From the NCBI GenBank assembly GCA_007258455.2, contig VDFB02252616.1:121663394-121727393 (forward strand): a stretch of 64,000 nucleotides of DNA, written 5' to 3'. Of this stretch, positions 46,853 to 57,499 are shown one piece after another (within the stretch, counting starts at the first letter, position 1; every line of letters begins with the position of its first letter). The position numbers and the translations under genes were made by a program. This DNA is from Sequoia sempervirens. Its lineage: Eukaryota; Streptophyta; Pinopsida; Cupressales; Cupressaceae. Below the pieces are notes generated by a model. It was not told the origin of the DNA, did no database searches, and saw only the letters and a list, made by a program, of their open reading frames with translations.

Positions 46853-47644
46853 CTTGGTATCAACTTCCTTTCTTATTCCAGAATATGAAATTTTCTCCTT
46901 CGAAGAAGTGGTGAATGAAAATACATGTTTAAAAATAGAAGAAAATAACGATCCCACATATGACACTTCTCAGGAGGAAGAGAAATGGCCAATGCTTTCT
47001 AACCCTCTCTTCAGTTTTGATGAAAACAAGATATATGATAATCCTTTGTTTCCAAATTTAATGGTTAATCAATTTATACCTGAGGATGAATATTGTTTAT
47101 CAATGGATGAAAACGGTCATAGTCAAGGGAATCATAAGGAAATTTCTAGTCTTTTATTGGAGGAAGATGAAACTGGCGCTCAAATAGAGGTAAAAAGTAA
47201 ATCAATCCCTGTTTTGTATCAGTTTACAAAAGTGATTACCTTCCATGAAAATGGCCTGACCAGAAGAAGGTATGATGAAGTCAAGGAGAGTATTGTTTCC
47301 TATGGTGATTTTTCAAAAATTTGGGGAATGCTCGAGATATGTTCAATGCTAGGGGAGAATTCAAAATTCAGAGTGATGTATCAGAATTGGATATACCTAA
47401 ATTGACAAACCTTGATCATGAGGATTGGCTAGCAAAGGATGGTTTGGTCCTAACAGGATGGAAGCATGATGAATTTTTTTATGAAAATTGGCTTCTTGGG
47501 AGACCATTGGACTATGGATACATCTTTGTCTACATTAATTTTGGGATGTCAATGCTCCTAAATTTGTTCCAGAGACTATACAGGAAGGTGGGCCTCTTCA
47601 GGAAAGGATTATTCTTCTCCCAACTGGGTAATGGGTTTGTGTGA
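46650..47644 (+). CDS. Acidic continuation ORFs of element C, unrecognised
   Basis: After the gag stop, coding character continues in a second frame from about 46,850 to 47,405 (PEYEIFSFEEVVNENTCLK, acidic, rich in Glu/Asp/Asn). It then continues in a third frame to 47,644 (LDIPKLTNLDHEDWLAKDGL). The frame changes could be programmed shifts or mutations. No protease D-S/T-G motif or RT motif is present. No function assigned. Confidence 0.45.
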
Positions 47645-47830
47645 TCGTGCCCTTCATTTTCCTTCTTTGGTAGGTTAGTCCTACCTTGTAAATAATTGCA
47701 ATTTTGGTGTGTTCATTTTTGGCTTTTGTTTGGTATCCTTCTCATTTGACTCTGTGCCCAATGGAAAGGATTGGTCTTGCATGTTGGGTTCTCTATGTCC
47801 TTTGTAGTCCTTGTCCCCAATTAGAGCCAC

Positions 47831-49949
47831 TGTTACCCATAAATAGGACCCCCCTTCTCTTTTTCTAACTATCTTTCCTTTTTTCCTAAGTCCTTTGCTT
47901 AAACTTGTATTTGGGCGGCCTTTTGTTGTCTTCCTTGAACTCAGGCGAGGTTTTCATTTGTTCTTTGAACCTCTCATTTTATCGCTTATATTGTTTGACT
48001 CTCACTGGGCGGTGTTTTCTTACCGTTTTCAAACTTACCGTTCTTCCAAGAGTGGGTGTATGTGTGTTAATAACCTGAGTGATGAGTTATCATGCGTCAG
48101 AATCTAGAAACTTCACTTGCAAGTTATACCTTTGGGCGGTATTCTTTAGATTGTTCGAAACCTAGGCGGTATTTTATTAAGTTATGTGAACTATCCATTT
48201 TGCCGCCCAAAAGCTTTTCAGTGATTAATGGAATAACAACAAGCCTAATTCACATAGCCAGTGCATTATACAGGAAAGGAAACCAACATTTTCAAATACG
48301 ATATGAACAAGAAACAAGCCATGCATACAAAAATACAGTGATATCAAAAGAAATATTTTATTTATATATATAAACGTTTTTACATTTTATTGGCACTACA
48401 AAATTATTTGATTTGACTACAAAAGTTCATATCATGGGACAAAAAAAAGGAGACACTTCCATTTAGGTACATAGAGAAAATATCAGGACATGAATTCCCT
48501 CAATAACAGTCTACAGGCGTTCAACTTGGGCTAGTGATAGTAAGTTCTCGTGTGACTGGAGGAATTGCGCAAAGAGTCTCGTATCATTTCTTACGACTCT
48601 TGTGCGCAAAAGAGCCACAACTTCCTCCAAAGTCACATCTTGAAGGGCCGACGCAATGCAGATGGCGTCAGCTATCAGTCCATTCCGAGGGTAGTGGCTA
48701 AGCCCATTGATCGCCACATTAACACGATGATGGAATTTGAGCTTTACCAGGCGCTCCAGTGCTCTTACACCCCAATCGCGGTGGCCGAAAGTCTTGATGA
48801 ATGTGTATATAAAATTCTCTAGCATGGTTGTGTTGTGTACATGGGCTTGGCTCAAGAATGCTTTGCCCAAAATGCCATGGAGAACTTCTTCTTCTACCTT
48901 GCTTTGCACCGTGAAGACCTCTTTTAGCTGGTCTGATGTATTCCTAAACAACAGACTGCATTTGATCTCTTCCAAGACGATGTAGTCATTGGCAGAGTTA
49001 CCATCACTCTGAGAACTTGCCATGTTTGATGCTATTGATTGATGAAGAAAGGTGATGTTGGTTGAATTTATAGAAGGTTGGTTAGACATTGGTGTGTTCT
49101 CCTAAGGTTGATGAGATGACAATTTATGACTGATTTGAGCTGGTTTAAATTACAATTTCCCATCAAGCAACATATACGTGCTACTGCTTGATATTCCCTA
49201 GATGTTGCATTAATTATTTGGCTGTGTGAGAGGTCATTCGGTGATTGTTGGTGAGATCAAGATCAGTTTTTCTTGTCAATGTCTATTCCTCTGCCAAGAT
49301 TGATTCTTCCGGTTGATTTTAGAAATTCTCAAGAAACATTGGAAAAAAAAGAAGACTACTAATTTAGTAACAAATTTGGCAATTGTCCAGTGGTATTGGC
49401 TTTGCTATAAATTTGAAAATGTAAAAGATAGGGGCTTTTCGAAGATACACCTTGTGGTGTTATTGAGAAGGATTTAGCATTTATTTCAGACTGTAATGAT
49501 TTATAATCTTTATGTTATGAATTTAATGATACTTACGTTGATCTTGGTATTATGTGTGCGATATAGTTGTGTCTTTCTTGAAAGATAAGCTGTATAGTGT
49601 TCATTTATTGTAGTATGATCTTATTTCTTTGATTGGATGGTCATAGGTTTTCAATCTTTGTGTTGGTCATTTATGGCTTTGATTTATGCTTCCCGTGTTA
49701 GCTTCATATTTATGAACTAGTGTTAGTCACCTTTCCTGCTTTCTGGTTAAAAGCATACCCGTATTCATTAGATTAGATTAATTCATTAAAAATCTGGTGA
49801 GGGAGTTGTACCTCGACAAAATTAAGAGAAAAGTCACAAATGCAATTGTGGTATTTTTAGAGTTGTTAGCCGATTTTCACTGGTGCTAAATTTGGGTCAA
49901 GAGTCATTTGTTTGAGCATATTTGTTCTAATCCATTCCATTCAGTAACA
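47831..49949 (+). repeat. 3' LTR of element C (2,119 bp)
   Basis: Begins TGTTACCC directly after GTCCCCAATTAGAGCCAC and ends GTAACA before TAGAC. It contains the intact antisense frame 48,511-49,089 and TATAAAT at 49,406. Confidence 0.9.
48511..49089 (-). CDS. Intact 192-aa antisense ORF inside the LTR of element C
   Basis: Starts MSNQPSINSTNITFLHQ at 49,089 and ends LSLAQVERL at TAG 48,511. A Ser/Asn-rich, likely disordered first 40 residues lead into a mainly helical body (VFTVQSKVEEEVLHGILG, RALERLVKLKFHHRVN, VTLEEVVALLRTRVV) with no Cys/His zinc pattern, transmembrane segment or signal peptide. It runs opposite to the element's gag. Some Tat-lineage elements carry an antisense gene between pol and the 3' LTR; here it lies wholly within the LTR, so each insertion carries two copies. 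I do not recognise the family; it could be a captured host gene fragment. Confidence 0.55.
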   Translation of the reverse strand: MSNQPSINSTNITFLHQSIASNMASSQSDGNSANDYIVLEEIKCSLLFRNTSDQLKEVFTVQSKVEEEVLHGILGKAFLSQAHVHNTTMLENFIYTFIKTFGHRDWGVRALERLVKLKFHHRVNVAINGLSHYPRNGLIADAICIASALQDVTLEEVVALLRTRVVRNDTRLFAQFLQSHENLLSLAQVERL

Positions 49950-52339
49950 TAGACCAAAAACCAGAGTGAAAGCTATGAGTGTACCTCTAAAAAATACAAA
50001 GATTAGTAGAATTTCAAGGAGTTTAAAGGAAAGGATGAAGTCTTCTATTGGGATTCAACAAGAACAACAAACACATCCATTCGAAGATCCAATGTTGGAT
50101 CAGCACCACAAGTTGAAGCAGTGCCTTCATCTCCCATTTCTCTGAGGCTTTCTCCCATTCATATAGATTCATAAGTTGATTCACCAGTTTGCAACATCTC
50201 AACACGATTCATTCATTAGGAGTTGATGGAACTAGGACTGATCCTCCCATAGAAGTTAGTAAAGACTCCTCGTCTTGGCTTGAGAACATCCTGGGTAGGA
50301 AGAGGAAGAAGCCTTCTTATTAGTTGAACTTTGTAGAACTGGATAGCATCTATCAGGACACACTAGTAAAGAAACTTAAGAAGCAAGTTCACATGAAGAA
50401 GAATTTTGGTGATGGGATTATCATTGAGATTGTTGCACCTCTAGAGGACAAGAATGTTGATGAGGTTGAGATTGATGAATTCAAGGTTGTCAAGGCTAAT
50501 CTCAGTAGAAGCACCTGACATACTGATATTAATTTCTTTGAGGTTGCGACAAATAATCTAAAGGAACGAGTTCTCAAGGATGGAAAAGATAAGGTAACCC
50601 TCAAGATTGAGATTTGTCAAATACGACAATATATTTCCAATCTCCTTCATGGCACTTCATAGGATACTTTTTTGCTTCCATAGATTTTGGAGTCACCAAT
50701 AGATTAGTGTCAGGTAAGTCAATTGGTCATATATGGGAAGCATATGTGAGATTGGATAGATGAATTCATCACCAGGGGTAGATTTAAACTTATAGAGATA
50801 TACCAATTGAGGTATAACTCCCATGATCTTCACTTAGGGATCCAAGAGTTTGAGCAACATATGGTAGAAGTGAAACGAATGCATGAAATCATCATTTATG
50901 ACTTGAGGACGGCTTATGATTCAGTTGTTATAGAAGAACATAAGAAGAGGAATTTTGCTCTGAGAGAACAACACCTCTTCAAAATGAAAACCTATGAGAG
51001 AATATTTGTAGAGTTGGCTGAATGTATACAAAAGGTTGCTAATACTCTCAAATTCATAAGCACATTTGTTTCACAAATCCCTTATCAACATCTTCATGAT
51101 AATGACACTTACTTTGATCTCGGTGAAGTATAAACAGAGTTTCAAAATCTCGTCCACGATAGTTTTTGTAGTGATCCTATTGCTGGAATGATGAATCGTG
51201 TTGTCATGATGTTAATAAAATTTGATAAAGCAATCGAAGAGATGTATGAATTTATGAGTTTGATTGTATATGGTGAGGAGATGTTGGAAAAATACAATTT
51301 TTTTTGGATAGTATTATTGATCCTAAAAAAGAGGTAGTTACCAACTTTTTGGTGGATATAGTTTCTCAAGTTATTAGTGAGTGAGTCACCGTTTTGGGGC
51401 AACACAGATTTCCAAGAATAGAACTCAAGAAAAGCAACAGTTAACTTGACGACTTTTCCAAGTTAAACTTGTTGTTCTCACTCATTCTTATCTATTCTTT
51501 GGAAATATCAAATGTGAAGTTGGAGCTTTTCTTGCTTTTAAACCAGTTAACTAATTTTAGCAGGCAGCTAGTTGTTAGTTATCTTTTGTTTAGTCTTAGA
51601 AATAAAACTTGCATGTTAGAAAGTCTAGTTGTTAAAAACAAGGAGATTTTAGGGTTCCCTACTCCTTGTTTGTGTAAAATTAAGGGCAACCTTTCCCATT
51701 TCTTTTCAACTATTATTGTGATAACAAATTGTTGCACCTACTTTTGCCTACAACTTTGCTATTTAGTGTTTATTCACTTTGTGTAAGAGCAAGTTTGCAA
51801 GCTTCTCAATGCTGCAAATCATTGTTCAGTTTATGTTCAATCTTTTTCTAGTATTAGAAATTTGAGGAAGGAAATATTATGCCTACTTTTATTTGATTTA
51901 CTATCTCAATCTCTTTTCAATATTTTGTCTTATGTATTTGCTTACATAATCTTTATTTTAGCTTACACCTCATAAGTATAATGAGTCTTCAGGTGTTATC
52001 TGGGAGAAAGTTTATTTAAGTTTCTATGTTAATCATATCATTCCTTGTTTACTCCTAACTCTCAAGCTCTGAGTTTACTTGAGTTTTTAGAAGCATCTTT
52101 AGAGTAGGCCTAGTTGTAGCTCGAAGTTTTAGAAAAGAGAAAACCTCAACTACGACAGAAAGAGTTTTATAACCTTGTGCTCTTAGCTGAGAATAAAAAG
52201 ATTGGCAATTAGTTTAGTATTATTTTTAAGCATTATCAATGAAGACGGAGCTTCCCCTCCTAATTTGAAGAGTAGTTCATTTGTGCGTAGCTTTCCATTT
52301 CCAATTCGCATTATGGAGGTGCAAATTGAAATTCCAACA

Positions 52340-52344
52340 TAGTC
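52340..52344 (+). repeat. Right target-site duplication of element A (TAGTC)
   Basis: Directly follows CCAACA of A's 3' LTR and matches 9,029-9,033. Confidence 0.85.
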
Positions 52345-53984
52345 TTTCCACCCTTTACCTACAATGATCTCATTCTCAATTCCCTTAATTCCTTTATCAA
52401 TATTAATTAATTATATCTATGACTCTTCTTTCTAAATTCCCTCTTAACATGTTTTATCCTTTTCTTTTACATATCACTAGTCTCACCATAACTCCATATT
52501 CCTCTTTTGTGTTCTTACAACCACACGTCTTTATGTATTTTGGCTTGTACATTTGTACTAACATTTTTTGCATTACTACATTATCTTTCTCACCTATCAT
52601 TACTTTTGAACTTTCCATAAGTATTTTATCTTCATCTTCTTCTTTGTTTCACTCTCATCAATCTTCAAGTCTCCAAATCTAACCTCTATTAGGCTATTGT
52701 CATTAGAAATATCATTTAACTACTTCCAAATCATACCTCTCAAGTGTTATTTTCTTGCTATTATTCCTTTCATATAAATATATGCTTCCTTATAATAATC
52801 TAATCATGTTTCCTTCCTCTAGCAGCATTACACTTCTTTCTTTGTCTTCTTCATCTTCATCTAACTTGGTCTCAAGGATTCTTCCTTTCTTAATATTTTC
52901 TAATCTATAAAGAACAAACTTTACCATATCAAATATTTCTTTTTTAATATTAATTGGTTCTTCTTCATTTTTTATCTTCATCATTTTCAAATCCTTTATT
53001 TCATATTTCTTTTGACTCGTCGTGTTATCATACCTTGAATTACTTTGTTCAACAATATTTATTTTTCTTTCTCCAAAATCTCTTGTTTTTTTAAAATTAT
53101 ATAATTTTAATATTAAATTATTTATTGTCTATTCTATCTTTTTCATTTCTTCTCTAGGGTTATTTTCACACTGGCAATCCTCTCTCTAGGTTTTACATTT
53201 GTTCCTCTAATATTCATTATAATACTTGAATTACAAAAGATATTTACTTGTAGACTACCTATCTTTGACACTCAATCTACTCACTTTGTACATCAACTAT
53301 TTTTCACCCATTTTCTTGAATTTTGGTAGATTGTCTCACAAGTTAGTGATTTATCCACCTCATTCCTTGATTATCACTTTCACATCTCAATTCTTATTAT
53401 TACATTTGGAAACCACTTCATATTTCCTTTTTTTTTAATTCGTTTATCTATAGGGTGATCTTCTTGCTCCACTCTTATTCACTCTTGAAAATTGCCTTAG
53501 TCAACAAACTATTTTCTCAAGATTCTCAATTCTTCTTCATTGATGTGATGTTAATTGTCTCACACTTAATGCTCTATAAACAATCTTAACATGAATGGGG
53601 TTATATTATACCTAATAATACAATGCTAGGAGATAACTTTAGAACCTTTATTGATGTCTTGAAATTATTACTTCTCCTTTGATGCCCTGTCAATGTACTT
53701 CAATAATATTTATGTTGTTGGGGCTTAAAATTAGAATAGATATGAGTATTTGATTACAATATAATTCAAGCACTTCACATGAGTACACCTCAAACACTAG
53801 CTTCCTTAAAATGGTTTGATTATCTTAGCCTTGCTCTATTATGTTGGATATTGCTTAGTCCCTATATCTCACATTTCCCTTTGCTACTCTTATTCAAACA
53901 AATTAGACCCCCTTTTACAATAATTACTCGATTTAGAAGGTTATTGGTTAACCCAAGTACAAGACTAAATCTTAGTGAACACCT
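52345..53984. other. Outer flank, probably the continuation of 7,817-9,028
   Basis: CT-rich on the plus strand with minus-strand lysine/glutamate-rich short frames. It resembles 7,817-9,028 in composition and, at the junction, joins it in frame on the minus strand. No recognised domain. Confidence 0.4.
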
Positions 53985-54255
53985 CATAGAAATATAAAAT
54001 AGAAAAATGTACATGCTCACAATTCTTTCTCGATGCTTTAGACAAAATTTCATAAAGATCTGTAACAAAAATACTACAACAAAAATGATTTTATTTGTTG
54101 ATTTGAGCATTGAATTCATTATTATGTTTGGAATTTCTAACCGTATAATACTAAAATGACTATAAATGAACTAAGAACTTGAAAACACAAAAAAAATTAA
54201 GAGAAAATATTTTTGGTTGATGCAAGGTTTTTTATAGGTCTAGGATGCCACTACA
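53985..54255 (-). repeat. Old LTR-like repeat, right copy
   Basis: Partner of 6,645-6,931 (see there). On the minus strand it could begin TGTAGTGGCATCCTAG at 54,255. Roughly two thirds identical by eye, far more diverged than the LTR pairs of A, B or C. Confidence 0.4.
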
Positions 54256-56635
54256 TAAAAAGAATAAATGGTGGCTACATTTAGGATTAATATGCCTTTA
54301 TACTTTAGTTGTAAGAATATTGTTGTGGAAGATGATTCAATGAATGCGATAAATAATTTTTGATTTTTTTTATCTGAATTTGAATATTTGAATCTTATTG
54401 CACAAAGCTATTGATTTGAATAAGTAGTTTATAGGTTTTTCCAATTCATACTCTCAAGAAGGGAAAAAAGTGGTTGATTACCTTACTATTGCAAGTGTTG
54501 AGAAAGCCATATTTTCTACTCCATTTAGTAGTAGCTTTGACACTGCAACCTCTTCTAAAAAAATATTACACAATGATCATCCTCCTTAGGTATTTTTTGT
54601 GGGTCCCTCATGCCTTTCTTTTGTGGCATACACCTATTTTATCTATGTTTCCTCCCATCATTTATTTTTGTTAGCTTGGAAGGCTTCCAAATTTTATTCT
54701 GGTGTTAAATTTAAAGCTAGTTTTTGTCATTCATGTTGACACATGATTCCCTTTTATTTTTTGATGAAGGCACTTAGTAAACTCATTTTTTCCTCCTTGG
54801 TATGTGGTGTTTACCTTGCGTTTTTATTATTTTCCCCTTGGTATGGTTTTGGTGTGATACTATTAGGTGCATATGGTTCGATTGGATTTGATAAGAAGGT
54901 ATTAGTCTAGTTGTTATAGAGACCTATTCTTACATGACAAAGTTTTCAATCATTCTTTGTATGGTATTTTTTACTGCTTGATTTCTTCTCTTAATGTGAA
55001 AAAGTTGATTTTAGGTTCAAAGTGTTTGGAAGATAGTGTCTACTTCTATTCTAGGGCTACTATATTAGTAGTTTTCATGCTAAGATGAAAAGTGTTATTG
55101 TCTCTATGGATATTAATAGTGAGGTTACCAATTTTTTTGCTTCTTTATAGGATTAAAAGTTCAAGAAAATAGTTTTTGGTGGGTTTTCATTTGGTGACAA
55201 TGAAGAGGATATTTAAAAGAGTGTGGAACTTTAGGCTTCAATGAGTGATGGTGACATATAGAACAAGGATATTTTGGCTTCAATATCTATTGGAGACATG
55301 TGAATAATGAATGAAGAACTTTACAAAGTTGATTGTGAGGTTTAAGATTTATATTCTTTTGTGAGGATATACTCTTGGCTCACAATAATTAGTTGGTATC
55401 CCATAAGAATGACATATTATAAGTGTCTAGTGCCTTCATCCTCCCTTTTTTTTATTTGGGGAATTAGAACAAGCAAAGAAAAGGTGAGAAATTACACATA
55501 GAGTGTATTTTAAGGCTCTAGTGATTAGTGACAACCTTGTCATATTTCTCCAAAGAAGGTGGTGGTAATTACCTGAGAATGGAATATGGCTTCAAGAATG
55601 ATCAAAAGTTTAGATGGAGCTTCTAGTAACATGGGTGGTTGTGAATAATCTTTAGCTTGAGTCTTGGCCTTTTATCCTTAGCTCTTGGTTGGTTTCTCCC
55701 TAGTTCTTCTAATTTCTTTTCTTCTATTATGGCTTTATGGATTTTTACTATGTAATTTTTGTTAAGCTTTGGTTTGTTTATTATTATTATTTATATTAAA
55801 GGGTGAGATTCCCTGTATATGCGTCTCTAATAGTATTACAAAGGTTGTAAACATATTCTAAAATTTCTTATTGTTTTAGTTTAATTTATGTAGAATGTAT
55901 AGATGAAAAATGTACTAAATTTTCACATCCTTGAAAATCTACAAAATGTAATGTTATCACTAACTAACACATGTAACACAACTTCACACACCTAATAGAA
56001 ATAATGTCACATCCATTAAAGATGAAATATGGGATATGATTGATTGTAATCAACCATATAGTAACTCATAAGATAATATTTAACATAGAAAATAATTCTA
56101 CATTTCATAAGGTGTTGAGCATAGAGGGACCACATTTGAATTATAAATTGAGGTTTTACATGTTGATTGACTAAAGTTTATTATATATATTTTGTATTAT
56201 AGAGGGAGAACCAAGTTGAAAAATTATCATGTCACAAGATATGAGTAAGCTATTTTAACACCCCTTATTTCCCATCATTAGTTAGTAACTCATTATATGT
56301 GGCTCACAAAGGGTTAAGTCCCTTAATATTTTTATAAAATAATTATATGCCTCTACGGTTCATGCCTAGGTTTGAATATAGACCATAGATCTATTTCTAC
56401 TTGCATTGGAAATGGTATAAGCATATTAAATGTGACCAACCTAAGCATTCTTAGTTAGATGATTTACCTCATGCAGATAAGATTTGTATGGTTGAATTTA
56501 ACCTTCAATTATATTCCATCATCTTTTGTAGATGTTGTAAATATTTCTATGACTTATATGAGGGAGAGTTTGTATGAGAGCATGAACACTATTATGTAGC
56601 AAATAAATTATGCATCCTTTTATAATGTTGGAATG
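54256..56635. other. AT-rich sequence, no secure feature
   Basis: Short plus-strand coding-like pieces (for example VSMDINSEVTNFFASL near 55,100) are interspersed with stops. The 55,650-55,800 stretch (CTTGGTTGGTTTC, TATTATGGCTTTATGG) resembles inter-ORF or tail sequence of plant LINEs, but not convincingly. Confidence 0.3.
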
Positions 56636-56639
56636 TTTT

Positions 56640-56800
56640 TAGAGGGTTTTCATATGACATTCGAGTTAGCACATGTGGATTTGTTAGATATAGTTGTGAC
56701 AACCATGGAATAGATCAAGGATACTACCTTTTTCTTCCTATATATGTTGACGATATACATGATATTTCTTATCTATGTATTGTTGTTATTAAACATCTTC
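56640..56800 (+). pseudogene. Ty1/copia reverse-transcriptase relic
   Basis: The plus frame gives CGFVRYSCDNHGIDQGYYLF, then LPIYVDDIHDIS at 56,737-56,766. The YVDD box preceded by a hydrophobic strand, and G-F-x-R-x-x-x-D-N upstream, fit the copia RT palm (usual: GFxRSxYDxCVY, then LLLYVDDILI). Flanking frames are broken and no integrase or RNase H was found. It is a small relic. Confidence 0.5.
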
Positions 56801-57499
56801 TTTAGTGAAATTTAAAGTAATTGCATACTAAACTCATTTCTTTGTCTTATTTTGGATTGTTCAATGTACATTCAATCCTTTGGAAAGTCCAAAATTTTAT
56901 GCTACCATAAAGGATTGAAAATAATATCATTAATATTATATTCCTAAAGATTGTCAACCTATAATACTTACATTGAAAATTGCCTTGAAAAATCATCCTT
57001 GATAGGATTAAATAGTAATTTACTTACTATTTTTTTAATTACAAAATCCATTTCTATTTATAACCAACACCATCTTTTATAATTGTTGATCTCTAGATAT
57101 AAAAGACAAGTATCCATTTTGTTCTAAACATGCTTATGTAGAATACATTAAGTCACATGTCTCAACAAATTAATAGAGGAGACTCTCAACATTGAATTGT
57201 AAGGGGATCAAAATATTAATTTATTGGTTATATGTTTTAATCATGAATGATGAAGTAACTACTAAGAACTAGAAAAAACCTATAAATTATTTAAGGTCTA
57301 AAGCATTCTAATAGAAGAGAATTACACACAATTTTGAGTATCCTAGATGAAGGAATGTAATTTATTATTTGTCTATTATAATTTTTCGTTGAATAAAAAA
57401 CAAATAATATCTACATATTTTAGGTCTAATTAAAGATGCAAACCCAATTGAAAAGGGTTAGCTTAATAGTGCATGTAAATTATATTAATGTAATATAAG

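Larger units (their letters stand above)
43353..49949 (+). mobile_element. Element C: gag-only LTR retrotransposon, complete ends
   Basis: 6,597 bp with 5' LTR 43,353-45,495, interior 45,496-47,830 and 3' LTR 47,831-49,949. Target duplication TAGAC lies at 43,348-43,352 and 49,950-49,954. LTR ends are TGTTACCC (TATTACCC in the 5' copy) and GTAACA or CTAACA, giving a TGTTA/TAACA inverted repeat. The 2.3-kb interior encodes gag and an acidic continuation but no protease, RT or integrase. This resembles the described TR-GAG type of non-autonomous element. It is inserted in the accessory frame of A's 3' LTR. Confidence 0.9.
41785..51384 (+). pseudogene. LTR-encoded accessory protein, 3' LTR copy of A (split by element C)
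   Basis: Starts MQYSPLEIRTKSVLLHDFL at 41,785 and ends VSQVISE then TGA 51,382-51,384. Without C it spans about 999 codons. The first 80 codons are open, then stops appear. Blocks: SLEFIIACVKYY; FHPWMFYTISQIIDK; MVSYLVYLMTFQGKF; FPTFSYIRVY; MLPRYPTNEVVFMEFL; LYEVHTFLHNRYE; KLMGDEISKFGLNFFNER. A basic segment IPIAEPPIVQSSLPSSSR reads in frame across C's insertion site into KTRVKAMSVPL. After it come the EDP linker, WLENILGRKRKK, IDEFKVVKANLSRST and a charged helical C-terminus (51,000 region: KMKTYERIFVELAECIQKV). Function unknown. Coherent reading across C's site shows the region was coding-like before C inserted. Confidence 0.72.
9034..52339 (+). mobile_element. Element A: giant Ty3/gypsy LTR retrotransposon, nested and decayed
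   Basis: The ends are 5' LTR start TATAATGCCC (9,034; the 3' copy has TGTAATGCCC at 40,005) and 3' LTR end CCAACA at 52,339, with TAGTC duplications outside. Interior order is primer site, gag with a zinc knuckle, protease, an RNase H-like domain, then element B, RT, RNase H and integrase, all with stops or lost residues. Insertions D and F split the 5' LTR, B splits pol and C splits the 3' LTR. Net LTR length is about 6.0 kb (5') and 5.7 kb (3'), unusually long. Each LTR carries a long accessory reading frame. The domain set and the presence of two RNase H domains resemble the Tat-like branch of plant Ty3/gypsy elements; lineage assignment is inference. Confidence 0.88.
40005..52339 (+). repeat. 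3' LTR of element A (interrupted by C)
   Basis: Starts TGTAATGCCC at 40,005 and ends CCAACA at 52,339. Removing C and one TAGAC copy leaves about 5.73 kb, alignable with the 5' LTR throughout. It holds the hairpin-motif array (40,506-41,270) and the accessory frame 41,785-51,384. The unoccupied target sites of F (42,777-42,781) and D (51,966-51,970) are both preserved here, confirming those insertions. Confidence 0.85.
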
